DNA from: an uncultured Bacteroidales bacterium
GTDB taxonomy: Bacteria; Bacteroidota; Bacteroidia; Bacteroidales; Muribaculaceae
Direction: 5' to 3'
Length of the DNA stretch: 64,000 nt
Assembly (NCBI GenBank): GCA_905210435.1
Contig: CAJLWO010000001.1
Location: 1 to 64,000 of the forward strand
The notes beneath the pieces were generated by a model. It made no database searches, was not told the origin of the DNA, and was given only the letters and a program-made list of their open reading frames with translations. Below are positions 9,310-16,794 of the stretch, piece by piece; within the stretch, counting starts at the first letter, position 1; every line of letters begins with the position of its first letter. The translations under genes were made by a program, and so were the position numbers.

Positions 9310-10248
9310 ATGGCCAAGCAGCAGAAATTGAAATCGGACGACAATATGCTGATAGATCGTTATCTGACATATCTACGGTGTGAACTGAATTATTCGGTTC
9401 ACACCGTTTCGGCTTATTCACGCGACATACGCCGGTTCGCCGATTTCTGCTGCCACGGCAACGCTGACAGTTTCGACCCACTGACGGTATCCAACAGCGA
9501 TGTCAGGAAGTGGATGGCATTCCTTTCACAGCATGGCGACACACGGCGTACACTCCGCCGCAAAGTGCAGTCACTGAGGTCGCTTTACCGCTATCTGATG
9601 CTCACGGGAGCCACCGACCGCAATCCCGCCACCGACATAAAGATTGCGCGCCCCGCCTCGACATTGCCCGCATTCATACGCACCGAGGAAATCAACAGTC
9701 TGCTCGACACGCCCTACGATACCGACAATCTCATCGAGAGCCGCAACCGACTCATCCTCACCCTGCTCTACACCACAGGCATGCGCCGCTCGGAACTTAT
9801 CGGCCTCCTCGACCGCAATATCGACACCGCGCGCTGCGAACTAAAAGTGCTCGGAAAACGTAATAAGGAAAGAGTCATTCCTTTTGGGGATGAACTGAGG
9901 ACTATGATTGAGCATTACCGCACACTACGCGAGGAGGCAGGCATTGCCGGCGCCCCCTGTTTTCTGACACGCCCCCACGGCGAGCCGCTCTATCCGCGGC
10001 TTGTCAACACCGTTGTCAGCGACAGTCTTGACCCGCAACAGATACACGCTGTCAAGAGGTCGCCACACGTGTTGCGCCACACTTTTGCCACCGACATGCT
10101 CAACAACGGCGCCGACCTCAACGCCGTGCAGCAGTTGCTCGGGCATTCCTCACTTGCTACTACACAGATATACACACATATATCGTACCGTGAATTAAAA
10201 CAAAATTATCAACTTGCGCACCCGCGCGCACAAAAAAAAGGAGGATAA
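9310..10248 (+). CDS. xerC: Site-specific tyrosine recombinase, XerC-like
   Basis: Core recombinase expected to resolve chromosome dimers at dif together with a partner Xer protein. From ATG 9310 (MAKQQKLKSDD) it has 312 residues, the usual Xer length; the longer reading from 9196 adds 38 non-homologous residues. All catalytic residues are visible: Arg159 (TTGMRRSELIGL), Lys183 (VLGKRNKERVIPFG), His253 and Arg256 (PHVLRHTFATDML), His279 (LLGHSSLATTQ) and the nucleophile Tyr288 (QIYTH). An N-terminal SAM-like domain precedes them. It is translationally coupled to raiA (1-nt gap), a pairing common in Bacteroidales. XerC versus XerD cannot be fully decided from sequence alone. Confidence 0.9.
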   Translation: MAKQQKLKSDDNMLIDRYLTYLRCELNYSVHTVSAYSRDIRRFADFCCHGNADSFDPLTVSNSDVRKWMAFLSQHGDTRRTLRRKVQSLRSLYRYLMLTGATDRNPATDIKIARPASTLPAFIRTEEINSLLDTPYDTDNLIESRNRLILTLLYTTGMRRSELIGLLDRNIDTARCELKVLGKRNKERVIPFGDELRTMIEHYRTLREEAGIAGAPCFLTRPHGEPLYPRLVNTVVSDSLDPQQIHAVKRSPHVLRHTFATDMLNNGADLNAVQQLLGHSSLATTQIYTHISYRELKQNYQLAHPRAQKKGG

Positions 10249-10249
10249 T

Positions 10250-10540
10250 ATGGAAGTTCGTATTCAAGCAATCCATTTTGACATCGCCGACCGTCTGACA
10301 GCTTTTATCAACAAGAAAGCGGAAAAACTGGCCCGTCGCAACGAAGCGATTACCGCCGTCGACGTCACTCTTAAGGTAGTGAAACCTGAATCGGCCATGA
10401 ACAAGGAAGTAATAATAAAAATAACTGAGCCCCAGCAGCCCGAAATCGTGGCAACCAAAATAGCCGACACCTTCGAAGAAGCCGTCGACAACGCCATGGA
10501 AGCTCTCGAACGCCAACTCGAAAAACGCAAAGACAAATAA
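10250..10540 (+). CDS. raiA: Ribosome hibernation / translation inhibitor RaiA (HPF family)
   Basis: Short-form hibernation factor that binds the 30S A/P-site region in slow growth and promotes inactive ribosomes. Start at ATG 10250 (MEVRIQAIHFDIADRL), 96 residues, preceded by AAAGGAGG, one of the few strong Shine-Dalgarno sites in the window; a start at 10214 would overlap xerC and add a non-homologous piece. The beta-alpha-beta-beta-beta-alpha pattern and the basic C-terminal helix (NAMEALERQLEKRKDK) fit the family. The strong RBS just upstream of the xerC stop suggests raiA is translated more than xerC. Confidence 0.92.
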   Translation: MEVRIQAIHFDIADRLTAFINKKAEKLARRNEAITAVDVTLKVVKPESAMNKEVIIKITEPQQPEIVATKIADTFEEAVDNAMEALERQLEKRKDK

Positions 10541-10565
10541 ACGATAAGGCATGACCATTGAATAA

Positions 10566-10625
10566 AAAAGTGTTGCAAAACTTGAGTTTATACTTTTTTA
10601 GGACTTAAAGCTTTGCAACACTTTT
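10566..10625 (+). terminator. Terminator after raiA (TGTTGCAAA-type palindrome)
   Basis: AAAAGTGTTGCAAA (10566-10579) pairs with TTTGCAACACTTTT (10612-10625), with additional A/T-rich pairing in the loop. The same TGTTGCAAAAC palindrome serves between trpB and the amylase gene at 53094-53142. Confidence 0.75.
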
Positions 10626-10687
10626 CATTTCACGAACTTACCAATCAGAAAGCAGTACGCGACATCAAAAAAAGAGATAAATAAGGA

Positions 10688-11233
10688 ATGAAGGATGTAG
10701 TAAGTTTTTCACAGGTCGAAGATTCTGTAATATCCATACGAAATCAAAACGTAATACTTGACAGCAAAGTCGCAGAACTTTATGGAGTCGAGACTCGAGA
10801 AATAAATCAGGCAATCAAGAATAATCCGGACAAATTCCCCAAAGGATATATAGTCGAATTAACGAAGGAAGAAAAAGAAGAGGTTATCAAAATTTTTGAT
10901 AACCCTAAAATAAAATACTCTCCAAAACTTCCGAAAGCCTTTACTGAGAAAGGATTGTACATGCTTGCTACTATCCTGAAATCAAAACGCGCCACACAGA
11001 CAACCATAGCTATTGTTGAAACATTTGCAAAGATACGCGAACTCTCCCATACTGTTGCAGAAATTGCCAACACTCATGATGATTTCAAACAGAAATCATT
11101 GATGCAACGCAGTGGTGAAATTATTGCTGACATTCTTGATGACGATATGAAAGTCAGCGATACCGAAACAACAATCGAGCTCAATTTTGCAGTTCTAAAA
11201 TTCAAGCATACTGTAAAACGTAAGAACAAATAG
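10688..11233 (+). CDS. ORF6N-domain protein (phage antirepressor-like)
   Basis: The N-terminal ~90 residues (VISIRNQNVILDSKVAELYG, KFPKGYIVELTKEE and AFTEKGLYMLATILKS nearby) match the ORF6N DNA-binding domain, common in phage antirepressors and in chromosomal genes of gut Bacteroidales. The C-terminal ~80 residues are helical and may mediate oligomerisation. It is a lone 181-residue gene, clearly richer in A/T than its neighbours, bounded by a terminator palindrome upstream and two palindromic repeat elements downstream. No phage gene, integrase or toxin-antitoxin partner is next to it (xerC is core). Likely an acquired orphan regulator; its target is unknown. Confidence 0.85.
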   Translation: MKDVVSFSQVEDSVISIRNQNVILDSKVAELYGVETREINQAIKNNPDKFPKGYIVELTKEEKEEVIKIFDNPKIKYSPKLPKAFTEKGLYMLATILKSKRATQTTIAIVETFAKIRELSHTVAEIANTHDDFKQKSLMQRSGEIIADILDDDMKVSDTETTIELNFAVLKFKHTVKRKNK

Positions 11234-11260
11234 TTTACGTAATTTAATGATACGCCATCT

Positions 11261-11341
11261 TGTAGGGCTGCACCCCGGTGCAGCCGCCGGGTAGCTGATA
11301 ATCAACTTTCGCTACCGGCTGCTCCGGGGAGCAGCCCTACA
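11261..11341. repeat. Palindromic repeat, family B, two-hairpin copy (inverted order)
   Basis: TGTAGGGCTGCACCCCGGTG opens the element and GCTCCGGGGAGCAGCCCTAC closes it, with the TAGCTGATAATCA spacer that also appears in the degraded copy near 57500. Relative to the copies at 9086 and 23569 the A and T hairpins are swapped, as if the whole element were inserted in the other orientation. Confidence 0.85.
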
Positions 11342-11393
11342 TAATGCAGCCGATAGCATCAGTTTTGCGCGTGTTTACTCAAGCTGAGCAGAG

Positions 11394-11471
11394 AGGGGCG
11401 GAGGCGTCTCGCCCCCGTGGTATTATTCTTCATTTCAAGAAGTTACCACGGGGACGAGACGTCCCCGCCCC
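11394..11471. repeat. Palindromic repeat, family D (GGCGTCTCGCC-type)
   Basis: A left arm of about 28 bp starting AGGGGCGGAGGCGTCTCGCC (11394-11422) is the reverse complement, with a few changes, of 11444-11471. The loop is A/T-rich. A second, near-identical element lies at 34316-34402. It sits between two convergent genes and could act as a terminator. Confidence 0.85.
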
Positions 11472-11491
11472 ACTGTCGGCTTGCACTGATG

Positions 11492-12409
11492 TCAGAAGCC
11501 GATGGTAATGCCTGTCGAGATGGTTTGGAACTTCGGGGAGCCGGTTTCGGATTTGAAAAGGTCGTAAGGGGAGTATTTGAAGTAGAGACCCATTGCGGGC
11601 GCCACCTGCACGCCGAGCATCACATCGACGCTGAATTTGCGCTGTCCTATGCGGTCGTAGTTCTCCTTGACCTTGCTGCCGTCGGCAAGTTCATATTGCG
11701 TGAGCATCGAGGCATGCGAGTTCCAGTTGAGTATCGCCGCGAGTTTGAACCCGAGGTGCGAGTTGCCCAATGCCTTGACAGGGGAATAATAGGTATACGA
11801 AATCGGGAATGTGAGCGAAAACACCTTGATACGCGAGAATTTGCCTTCAGTATCTTCCGGATAACCGGTGATGACCGTGGTCCCGTCGACAAGGTCAAAA
11901 CGGTTCTCGCCCGTCATGCGGTAATTGCGCCAGTTGATACCCATGCCCACCTGCACTACATTACGGTTGGACGGCCCGAAACGGTGGGCGTAGAAAAGGA
12001 GGTTGTCGATACCGATTTCAAACGATTTGCCCATCTGAGTGTTCATCGCAGCCGGAGCGTCGACAGCTCCCGTGAATCCGAAATGAAGCCCCTGGACGGC
12101 ACCGATCATATCATTGCACCGATTGACTTTCAGGCCCAACGGCATTGCGAAGCTCTGGCGCGATTTGATTACGGAATTGGCCTCGTAAGGAAGACTGTAG
12201 GAGGTCTGAAAAGTACTGTCACTCTCTATTCCTTTGACATCGACACTGACACCGCCGGGATTTTCGGTAATTACCACGCAGTTGGCGTTTTTCACGCACA
12301 GCACGGTATCGACCGGCTGGGTCGTTATGTCATCGTCGACGATTGTCGCCGCTGATATGCCGCATGCCGACATAAGGGCGATTGTTGCAGCCAGTATATA
12401 TTCTTTCAT
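11492..12409 (-). CDS. Predicted outer-membrane beta-barrel protein (paralogue 1)
   Basis: Function not recognised. A 305-residue protein with signal peptide (MKEYILAATIALMSACGISA), then a motif block DTVLCVKNANCVVITENPGG and VSVDVKG, then alternating hydrophobic strands and a terminal aromatic (ISTGITIGF), as in outer-membrane barrels recognised by BamA. It is similar in layout to the next gene upstream (12431-13300): both have the same post-signal motif (D-T-x8-V-V-x-T-x-x-P, ending in V-x-G), a YSPYDLFKS / YSPVAMFKS motif near the end, and the -GF terminus. Last gene of the sigma-factor operon, 21 nt after its paralogue. Confidence 0.8.
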   Translation of the reverse strand: MKEYILAATIALMSACGISAATIVDDDITTQPVDTVLCVKNANCVVITENPGGVSVDVKGIESDSTFQTSYSLPYEANSVIKSRQSFAMPLGLKVNRCNDMIGAVQGLHFGFTGAVDAPAAMNTQMGKSFEIGIDNLLFYAHRFGPSNRNVVQVGMGINWRNYRMTGENRFDLVDGTTVITGYPEDTEGKFSRIKVFSLTFPISYTYYSPVKALGNSHLGFKLAAILNWNSHASMLTQYELADGSKVKENYDRIGQRKFSVDVMLGVQVAPAMGLYFKYSPYDLFKSETGSPKFQTISTGITIGF

Positions 12410-12430
12410 AATGTATCGTGATATTATTGA

Positions 12431-13300
12431 TTAGAAGCCTAAGTTTATACCAAATGATATGACGTCAAACTGCGGGCCGTTGCCGCTCTTGAACATCGCC
12501 ACGGGCGAATACCGGCAATACAGGCCGAAATCCTCCCACCCGATGCCCGCGAATATGTCGTAGGTCAGTATCCGCTGCTGCAGACCCTTGAACGACTGCT
12601 CATACGAACGGTTGTCGATGGTATATTTGTTGGATGCCGTAGTGTAGGTGTTGAACTTCATGACTATGCCGGCCGACAGGCTGAATCCTTTATACATATC
12701 CTGCGTGACGGTGAAGGGCATTTCGAAGCCGAAGTTGAACAGACGCACATGCGCGTCCCTCGCGCCCTCGGGCAAATCGACCATGACGAGCGACTTGCCG
12801 TCGCGTCCGAACATTTGGCCGCCGTGAAGCGCGAACTTCTGGGCGAATATACCTGCGCCGAACGAGAATGTCGGTCCCTTGCTCCACGGAGTATAGTTCA
12901 GGCCCACTATCTTGCCCATTGCAATATCGATTGACTGGTCGAGACCGCGCGGACCGTCGACCGGCATACAGATACCTAACTGTGTATGCGCAGCCCAGGT
13001 GACTTCGCTCTTTTTGCGCTGATACTCGCGCAGGAACGGCAATGACAGTCCCCACTCGTCCTTGCTGACAGTATCGGCCAGTGAATCCTCCCTCTCGGAA
13101 GAGTATGAATAATAGAACGATTCGTCATCGCCCTGCCCTATTACGGTAATGACATTGGAGGTGGGAGATTTTGTCACCACTACTGTATGGGCGTCATTTA
13201 CTACAGCGAGTGTGTCGGCCGGCAGTGTGTCGGCGTTGGCCGGAATGCATGCCGCCATTACGCCTGCTACTGCTGTTATTGCGATTTTTACGGTTTTCAT
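12431..13300 (-). CDS. Predicted outer-membrane beta-barrel protein (paralogue 2)
   Basis: A 289-residue secreted protein with signal peptide (MKTVKIAITAVAGVMAACIPANA). After the signal comes DTLAVVNDAHTVVVTKSPTS with VITVIG, the counterpart of the motif in 11492-12409. The C-terminal two thirds alternate aromatic and small residues (TFSFGAGIFAQKFALHGG, GFSLSAGIVMKFNTY, FGLYCRYSPVAMFKSG) and end VISFGINLGF, consistent with a small barrel. Probably a tandem duplication. Its place in an operon with an ECF sigma factor suggests envelope-stress or surface-response expression. Confidence 0.8.
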   Translation of the reverse strand: MKTVKIAITAVAGVMAACIPANADTLPADTLAVVNDAHTVVVTKSPTSNVITVIGQGDDESFYYSYSSEREDSLADTVSKDEWGLSLPFLREYQRKKSEVTWAAHTQLGICMPVDGPRGLDQSIDIAMGKIVGLNYTPWSKGPTFSFGAGIFAQKFALHGGQMFGRDGKSLVMVDLPEGARDAHVRLFNFGFEMPFTVTQDMYKGFSLSAGIVMKFNTYTTASNKYTIDNRSYEQSFKGLQQRILTYDIFAGIGWEDFGLYCRYSPVAMFKSGNGPQFDVISFGINLGF

Positions 13301-13361
13301 ATAAATCTAAACTTTGATTGGTAAGTTACTGATAAGAATTGCGGCGGTCGTGAGCGGCGCG

Positions 13362-13799
13362 TCATTTGAGCATCTCCTTGATTTTGTCGCGCGAAGCCAT
13401 CCCCTCGAGATAGATAAGGATAATCTTGTTGCCCCCGTTGCGGTTCTGGTTGAGATAGAACAGATAGCGCTGTTTCATCCCCGAAGGCTTCAGCTGATAG
13501 AAACCGTAGTACAGACCGCCGTCGCGGTACGACACCTCGCGGTCGACGGCTTTCGCCGCGTCACGTGTGACAAGGGGCTCGATGTCATCCGCGGCTTCCG
13601 GATAGTCAGTAAGGGTAAGCGAACGGTAGAGCGACAGGGCATACCGTTCGAGCTTGTCGCCCGAAATCTGTGTCTCGCTCGCCCGTGGCTCATCGTGGTA
13701 CCGGCCGTCGAAGAGCGCCCCGATGTTGAGACGGTCCTGCGCGAGCGCTGCCGACGTACCGATGGCCCAGAGCATTAATAGAGTGATGATACCTTTCAT
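13362..13799 (-). CDS. Small secreted protein, DUF6108-like
   Basis: A 145-residue protein with signal peptide MKGIITLLMLWAIGTSAALA and a mature domain of about 125 residues (LFDGRYHDEPRASETQISGD, LSLYRSLTLTDYPEAADDIE, YLFYLNQNRNGGNKIILIYL). The pattern resembles a family of unknown function that accompanies ECF sigma and anti-sigma genes in Bacteroidales (family name from memory; an HMM search would settle it). It lies third in the operon. Periplasmic; function unknown. Confidence 0.75.
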   Translation of the reverse strand: MKGIITLLMLWAIGTSAALAQDRLNIGALFDGRYHDEPRASETQISGDKLERYALSLYRSLTLTDYPEAADDIEPLVTRDAAKAVDREVSYRDGGLYYGFYQLKPSGMKQRYLFYLNQNRNGGNKIILIYLEGMASRDKIKEMLK

Positions 13800-13845
13800 A
13801 CGATTATTTTATTATTGTTTTATTACTTATATAGTTACAGTCCGC

Positions 13846-14451
13846 CTATTTCACTATGTCACGCAATGACACGAAATCATCGGTAATCGATTCATACACC
13901 GTGCGCTGCGCTTCGGCCATGCATCCCATCTCGCTGCTTATCAAAGCGGCAACGTCGTCAGGGTTTTCAGGACGGTTGATACCTCCGCCCGACATAGCCA
14001 CCGAACGGTTTCCGGCAATGACTGCCCCCTTCTCCCCCTGCATCAGCTGTGCGATAGAGTCATGTTTGCCGGCGAGCACTCCCGAGCGGGAAGCGTTGGC
14101 GAGCATATCGCCCGACAGCATCTTCTCGAAATGTGTCAGCGACACGACGGCAGCGATAATGATAGCCACCGACGCCGCAGCCGAGACAGCCACCCATTGC
14201 GACGGGCGAAGCAAACGGCGGCGTTTACCCGCATTCTGCCTCACGGGGGGAGCGGCCACCGACCTTGCGCAGGCAAAAACACCCATCACGGCACGAGCCT
14301 CTTCGACCGGACTGTCGTGCGAGGGCGAAACGGCAAGAAGCCCGCGCAGACGTCGCTCCTCCTCGACCGAGGTCTCCCCGTCGAAATAGCGGTTGATGAG
14401 ACCGAGCAGCTCGTCATGTTCGTTTATATGTCTTTCATTCTTCATAATCAT
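13846..14451 (-). CDS. Single-pass membrane protein, probable anti-sigma factor
   Basis: Its start overlaps the sigma-factor stop as ATGA, the usual arrangement for an anti-sigma factor. The cytoplasmic N-terminal ~80 residues contain LLGLINRYFDGETSVEEERR, a pattern like anti-sigma zinc-finger-type domains but without their Cys/His ligands, followed by a basic stretch (GKRRRLLRPS), one transmembrane segment (about 86-106) and a ~95-residue periplasmic domain. Inference: it holds the ECF sigma at the membrane. No classic FecR or RseA signature is visible, so it would be a divergent type. Confidence 0.75.
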   Translation of the reverse strand: MIMKNERHINEHDELLGLINRYFDGETSVEEERRLRGLLAVSPSHDSPVEEARAVMGVFACARSVAAPPVRQNAGKRRRLLRPSQWVAVSAAASVAIIIAAVVSLTHFEKMLSGDMLANASRSGVLAGKHDSIAQLMQGEKGAVIAGNRSVAMSGGGINRPENPDDVAALISSEMGCMAEAQRTVYESITDDFVSLRDIVK

Positions 14452-14954
14452 TGTTTTCTTTTCAGGTAGATTTGACGTATTATTTTGCGGGAGCGCGAAA
14501 GAATTACGCGTACGTTGGCTTCGGAGATGCCCATTTCGAGGGCAATGTCGTCCATCTCCCAGCCGTCGCGGTCTCGAAGGTAGAGGATGCGGCGGTCACG
14601 TTCGGAAAGCTCCTTGTCAATCAGTTCGGTGACCTCGCCGTATAGCTCCCTCCGTTCCTGCCTGTCGTCGCCGTAGTCGTCGGTGACAGCGGCAGCCGAG
14701 GGATTGTCGTCGATATCGTCATGCCTGCGCACCGCATCACGTCGTAACGTGTCGATACAGATATTGCGCACGGTAGTGACCGCCACTCCCTCCACGGCAT
14801 TGGCCGAATCGAAGTCGGAACGCCGGCTCCACAGACGCACGAACGCATCTTGCAGGGCATCGTCGACAGCCTCGTCGCTTACAATGCGTCGGGCGGTCAT
14901 CTGCAGGCGCCCTTTGATACGCATAAATACCGATGTCAGGAGTTCTTCTTTCAT
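14448..14954 (-). CDS. ECF-type RNA polymerase sigma factor
   Basis: A 168-residue sigma-70-family protein with region 2 (VDDALQDAFVRLWSRRSDFD, the -10 recognition helix) and region 4 (RILYLRDRDGWEMDDIALEM, then GISEANVRVILSRSRKIIRQ, a helix-turn-helix). There is no region 1 or 3, which defines the ECF class. It heads a minus-strand operon with the anti-sigma gene, a DUF6108-like protein and two barrel-like proteins, which are plausible targets. The sequence TGACTTTG about 50 nt upstream is close to a housekeeping -7 box. Confidence 0.93.
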   Translation of the reverse strand: MKEELLTSVFMRIKGRLQMTARRIVSDEAVDDALQDAFVRLWSRRSDFDSANAVEGVAVTTVRNICIDTLRRDAVRRHDDIDDNPSAAAVTDDYGDDRQERRELYGEVTELIDKELSERDRRILYLRDRDGWEMDDIALEMGISEANVRVILSRSRKIIRQIYLKRKQ

Positions 14955-15034
14955 TGCTTTCGTCTATAATACGCACCGCGATGGCGTTTGTAACAAAGTC
15001 ACAAAAAATTTTCACACCAAGGCAATCACCAGGT

Positions 15035-15124
15035 TGTAGGGACGCGATTCATCGCGTCCGCGCCCGAATGGTGTAGCATAGTAAATATCATACACTTGAC
15101 GCGGACGCGATGAATCGCGTCCCA
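15035..15124. repeat. Palindromic repeat, family A, inverted pair
   Basis: TGTAGGGACGCGATTCATCG (15035 on) and its near reverse complement at 15100-15124 (GCGGACGCGATGAATCGCGT) bracket about 40 nt. Each arm is itself palindromic around GCGATnnATCGC, so the block can form two small hairpins or one larger one. Confidence 0.85.
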
Positions 15125-15437
15125 ATGCTGTTTACTTAAGACGTTAATATCGGCTGGTATCCGACAGGATACCGATTTAGCAGTAACCGGGTACATCGGA
15201 GCATAGCGAAGGTGTGCCCGGTAGTCCGATACACGGTGACGGCGCCCGAAGGCCGCCGAAATTTACATCACATCCGTCTCGGTGGCAGACAAGGAGTTAT
15301 AATTAAATCGGCGGCCTTCGGGCGCCTCCGGAGTCACTGCATCTTTTCCGGGCACATCTCCGCTATGCTCCGATGTACCCGGTTACTGCTAAATCGGCGA
15401 CCTGACGGGCGCCTTTATCCTTAAGTTAACAGCATTG
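15121..15437. repeat. Large nested inverted-repeat element (about 317 bp)
   Basis: Three sets of arms are nested. Outer: CAATGCTGTTTACTTAAG (15123-15140) against 15420-15437, one mismatch. Middle: 15172-15208 against 15361-15397, a perfect 37/37 reverse complement, extending imperfectly about 12 bp inward. Inner: GGCGCCCGAAGGCCGCCGA (15241-15259) against 15308-15326, perfect 19/19, around a 48-nt loop. A further small hairpin (GGTATCC/GGATACC) lies at 15156-15173. No ORF fills it. The outer arms recur in a 104-bp element at 42314-42417. It is flanked by family A repeats on both sides. Probably a non-autonomous mobile element or a very large RNA hairpin. Confidence 0.9.
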
Positions 15438-15453
15438 AATCGCGTCCCTACAA
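15435..15453. repeat. Palindromic repeat, family A, terminal half
   Basis: TTGAATCGCGTCCCTACAA closes the large element; its reverse complement begins TTGTAGGGACGCGATTCAA, matching the start of the 42314 element. Confidence 0.8.
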
Positions 15454-15469
15454 TCTGCTGCGACTTTGA

Positions 15470-16267
15470 TTACCTGCCGGTGCGGTGGTGGAGGTAGGTG
15501 TGCAGGCAGCCTACAAACAGCGCGCCGCCTATGATGTTGCCTATCGTGGCGGGGAGGATATTGTTGGTCAGGCAGGTGTCGATGCTCAACGGGGCACCCT
15601 CGAGCATGGCGAGCGGCAGATAGAACATGTTGGCGATAGAATGCTCGTAACCGAGCACCACAAACGCCATTACGGGCAGCCAGCAGCCGAGCGCCTTTTC
15701 AAAAAACGTATGCCCCGACAGCGCCAGCCACACCCCGAGACACACGAACCAGTTGGCACCGATGCCCTTGACGAGCACCACCGGCCACGTCATCGATGTC
15801 TTCGCTAACCCTATGCCTATTATCGAGCTGTGGTAAGGTTCCCCCGCCGTCAGTCCGGCGAAATATACCAGCAGCCATGTGAACGCCACCGCGCCGATGA
15901 GATTGCCTATATATACTATCGACCAGTTGCGTATCACGGCCGACAGCGTGTAGTCGCGCTTCATGTAGCCCGGTATGAGCATGGCATTGTTGCCGGTGAA
16001 AAGCTCCGCGCCGAGCACCACCACGAGTATCAGACCGATAGGGAACATCATGCCGCTCAGCAGACGTTGCAGCGACGGATTGCCTCCCGTCAGTTCCGGA
16101 AAACCGAATCCCACTATCAGCGACAGTATGCCGCCTATGGCAATGAAAGCGCCGGCAAGCATGGCCGACACAAGGAGTGATACGGGCTGACGCAACGTAC
16201 GCGCCACTTTGGCGTTACCCGCCGCAATAGCGGCATCAGTAATCTCGACCGGTGTTTTTATCTGCAT
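15470..16267 (-). CDS. Formate/nitrite transporter (FNT family)
   Basis: Pentameric aquaporin-like inner-membrane channel for formate, nitrite or a similar small anion. The 265 residues hold six membrane segments with family motifs: AELFTGNN after TM2, GNLIGA in TM3, the KGIGANWFVCLGVW segment and the late GNIIGGALFVG helix. VLGYEHSIANMF carries the conserved His used in proton relay. FocA, NirC and FdhC types cannot be separated here. It is the last gene of a four-gene minus-strand run with three secreted proteins of unknown function, 29 nt after the preceding one. Confidence 0.93.
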   Translation of the reverse strand: MQIKTPVEITDAAIAAGNAKVARTLRQPVSLLVSAMLAGAFIAIGGILSLIVGFGFPELTGGNPSLQRLLSGMMFPIGLILVVVLGAELFTGNNAMLIPGYMKRDYTLSAVIRNWSIVYIGNLIGAVAFTWLLVYFAGLTAGEPYHSSIIGIGLAKTSMTWPVVLVKGIGANWFVCLGVWLALSGHTFFEKALGCWLPVMAFVVLGYEHSIANMFYLPLAMLEGAPLSIDTCLTNNILPATIGNIIGGALFVGCLHTYLHHRTGR

Positions 16268-16296
16268 ATTATCCTAATTTTATTTATATGTAAAAA

Positions 16297-16794
16297 TCAA
16301 TGCGTACTTTCAATCGTGCGGCTCACGAAAATGGTATCGACCGACTGGCGCACCTGATACGGAGTGCCCGACACCCGCGAACGCTTCGACCCGACGTAAT
16401 AAAACGACTGCTGGGTATCCCACGACGGCCAGTCGAGTTTGCGTGTGCTCCCGGCCGGAATGTCGGCGCGGATGCGGCGTGTCGTCTCATGGAACTGACG
16501 TCCCTTGCTGTCAAGATATTGCGTAGTGACCGACACGGCATTGATGTCGAAATCCGTGCGGTTGGTCACAAACACCGTCTCGCGCCGGCTTCGCAACGGT
16601 TTGTCGTATCCGAAGAGCAGTACGGCGGCGCTGTCGGGTATTATCGCCGAGTCGGCCACAGCGGCTGTCTGTTGTGCCCGCACGACGCGCCCGCTGACAT
16701 TGCCGCGCGTGGTACGCTGCCGGCGCGCATGCGCATCGCCGGCCGACACCGCCGCCACGCATGCTGTCAGGAATATGGCTGCTGCAAGTCTCAT
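16297..16794 (-). CDS. Secreted protein of unknown function (165 aa)
   Basis: Not recognised. Signal peptide (MRLAAAIFLTACVAAVSA), then a basic, Thr/Arg-rich linker and a compact beta-sandwich-like domain (VLLFGYDKPLRSRRETVFVT, NAVSVTTQYLDSKGRQFHET, IPAGSTRKLDWPSWDTQQSF) resembling FxLYD-type domains that describe local hydrophobic interactions. The start overlaps the stop of the upstream gene as ATGA, indicating coupled expression. Likely periplasmic. Confidence 0.7.
   Translation of the reverse strand: MRLAAAIFLTACVAAVSAGDAHARRQRTTRGNVSGRVVRAQQTAAVADSAIIPDSAAVLLFGYDKPLRSRRETVFVTNRTDFDINAVSVTTQYLDSKGRQFHETTRRIRADIPAGSTRKLDWPSWDTQQSFYYVGSKRSRVSGTPYQVRQSVDTIFVSRTIESTH

Noticed and set aside
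10541..10687. tRNA cluster after raiA, as in many Bacteroidales
   Set aside because: Only the terminator palindrome is present; no cloverleaf-like sequence is seen.
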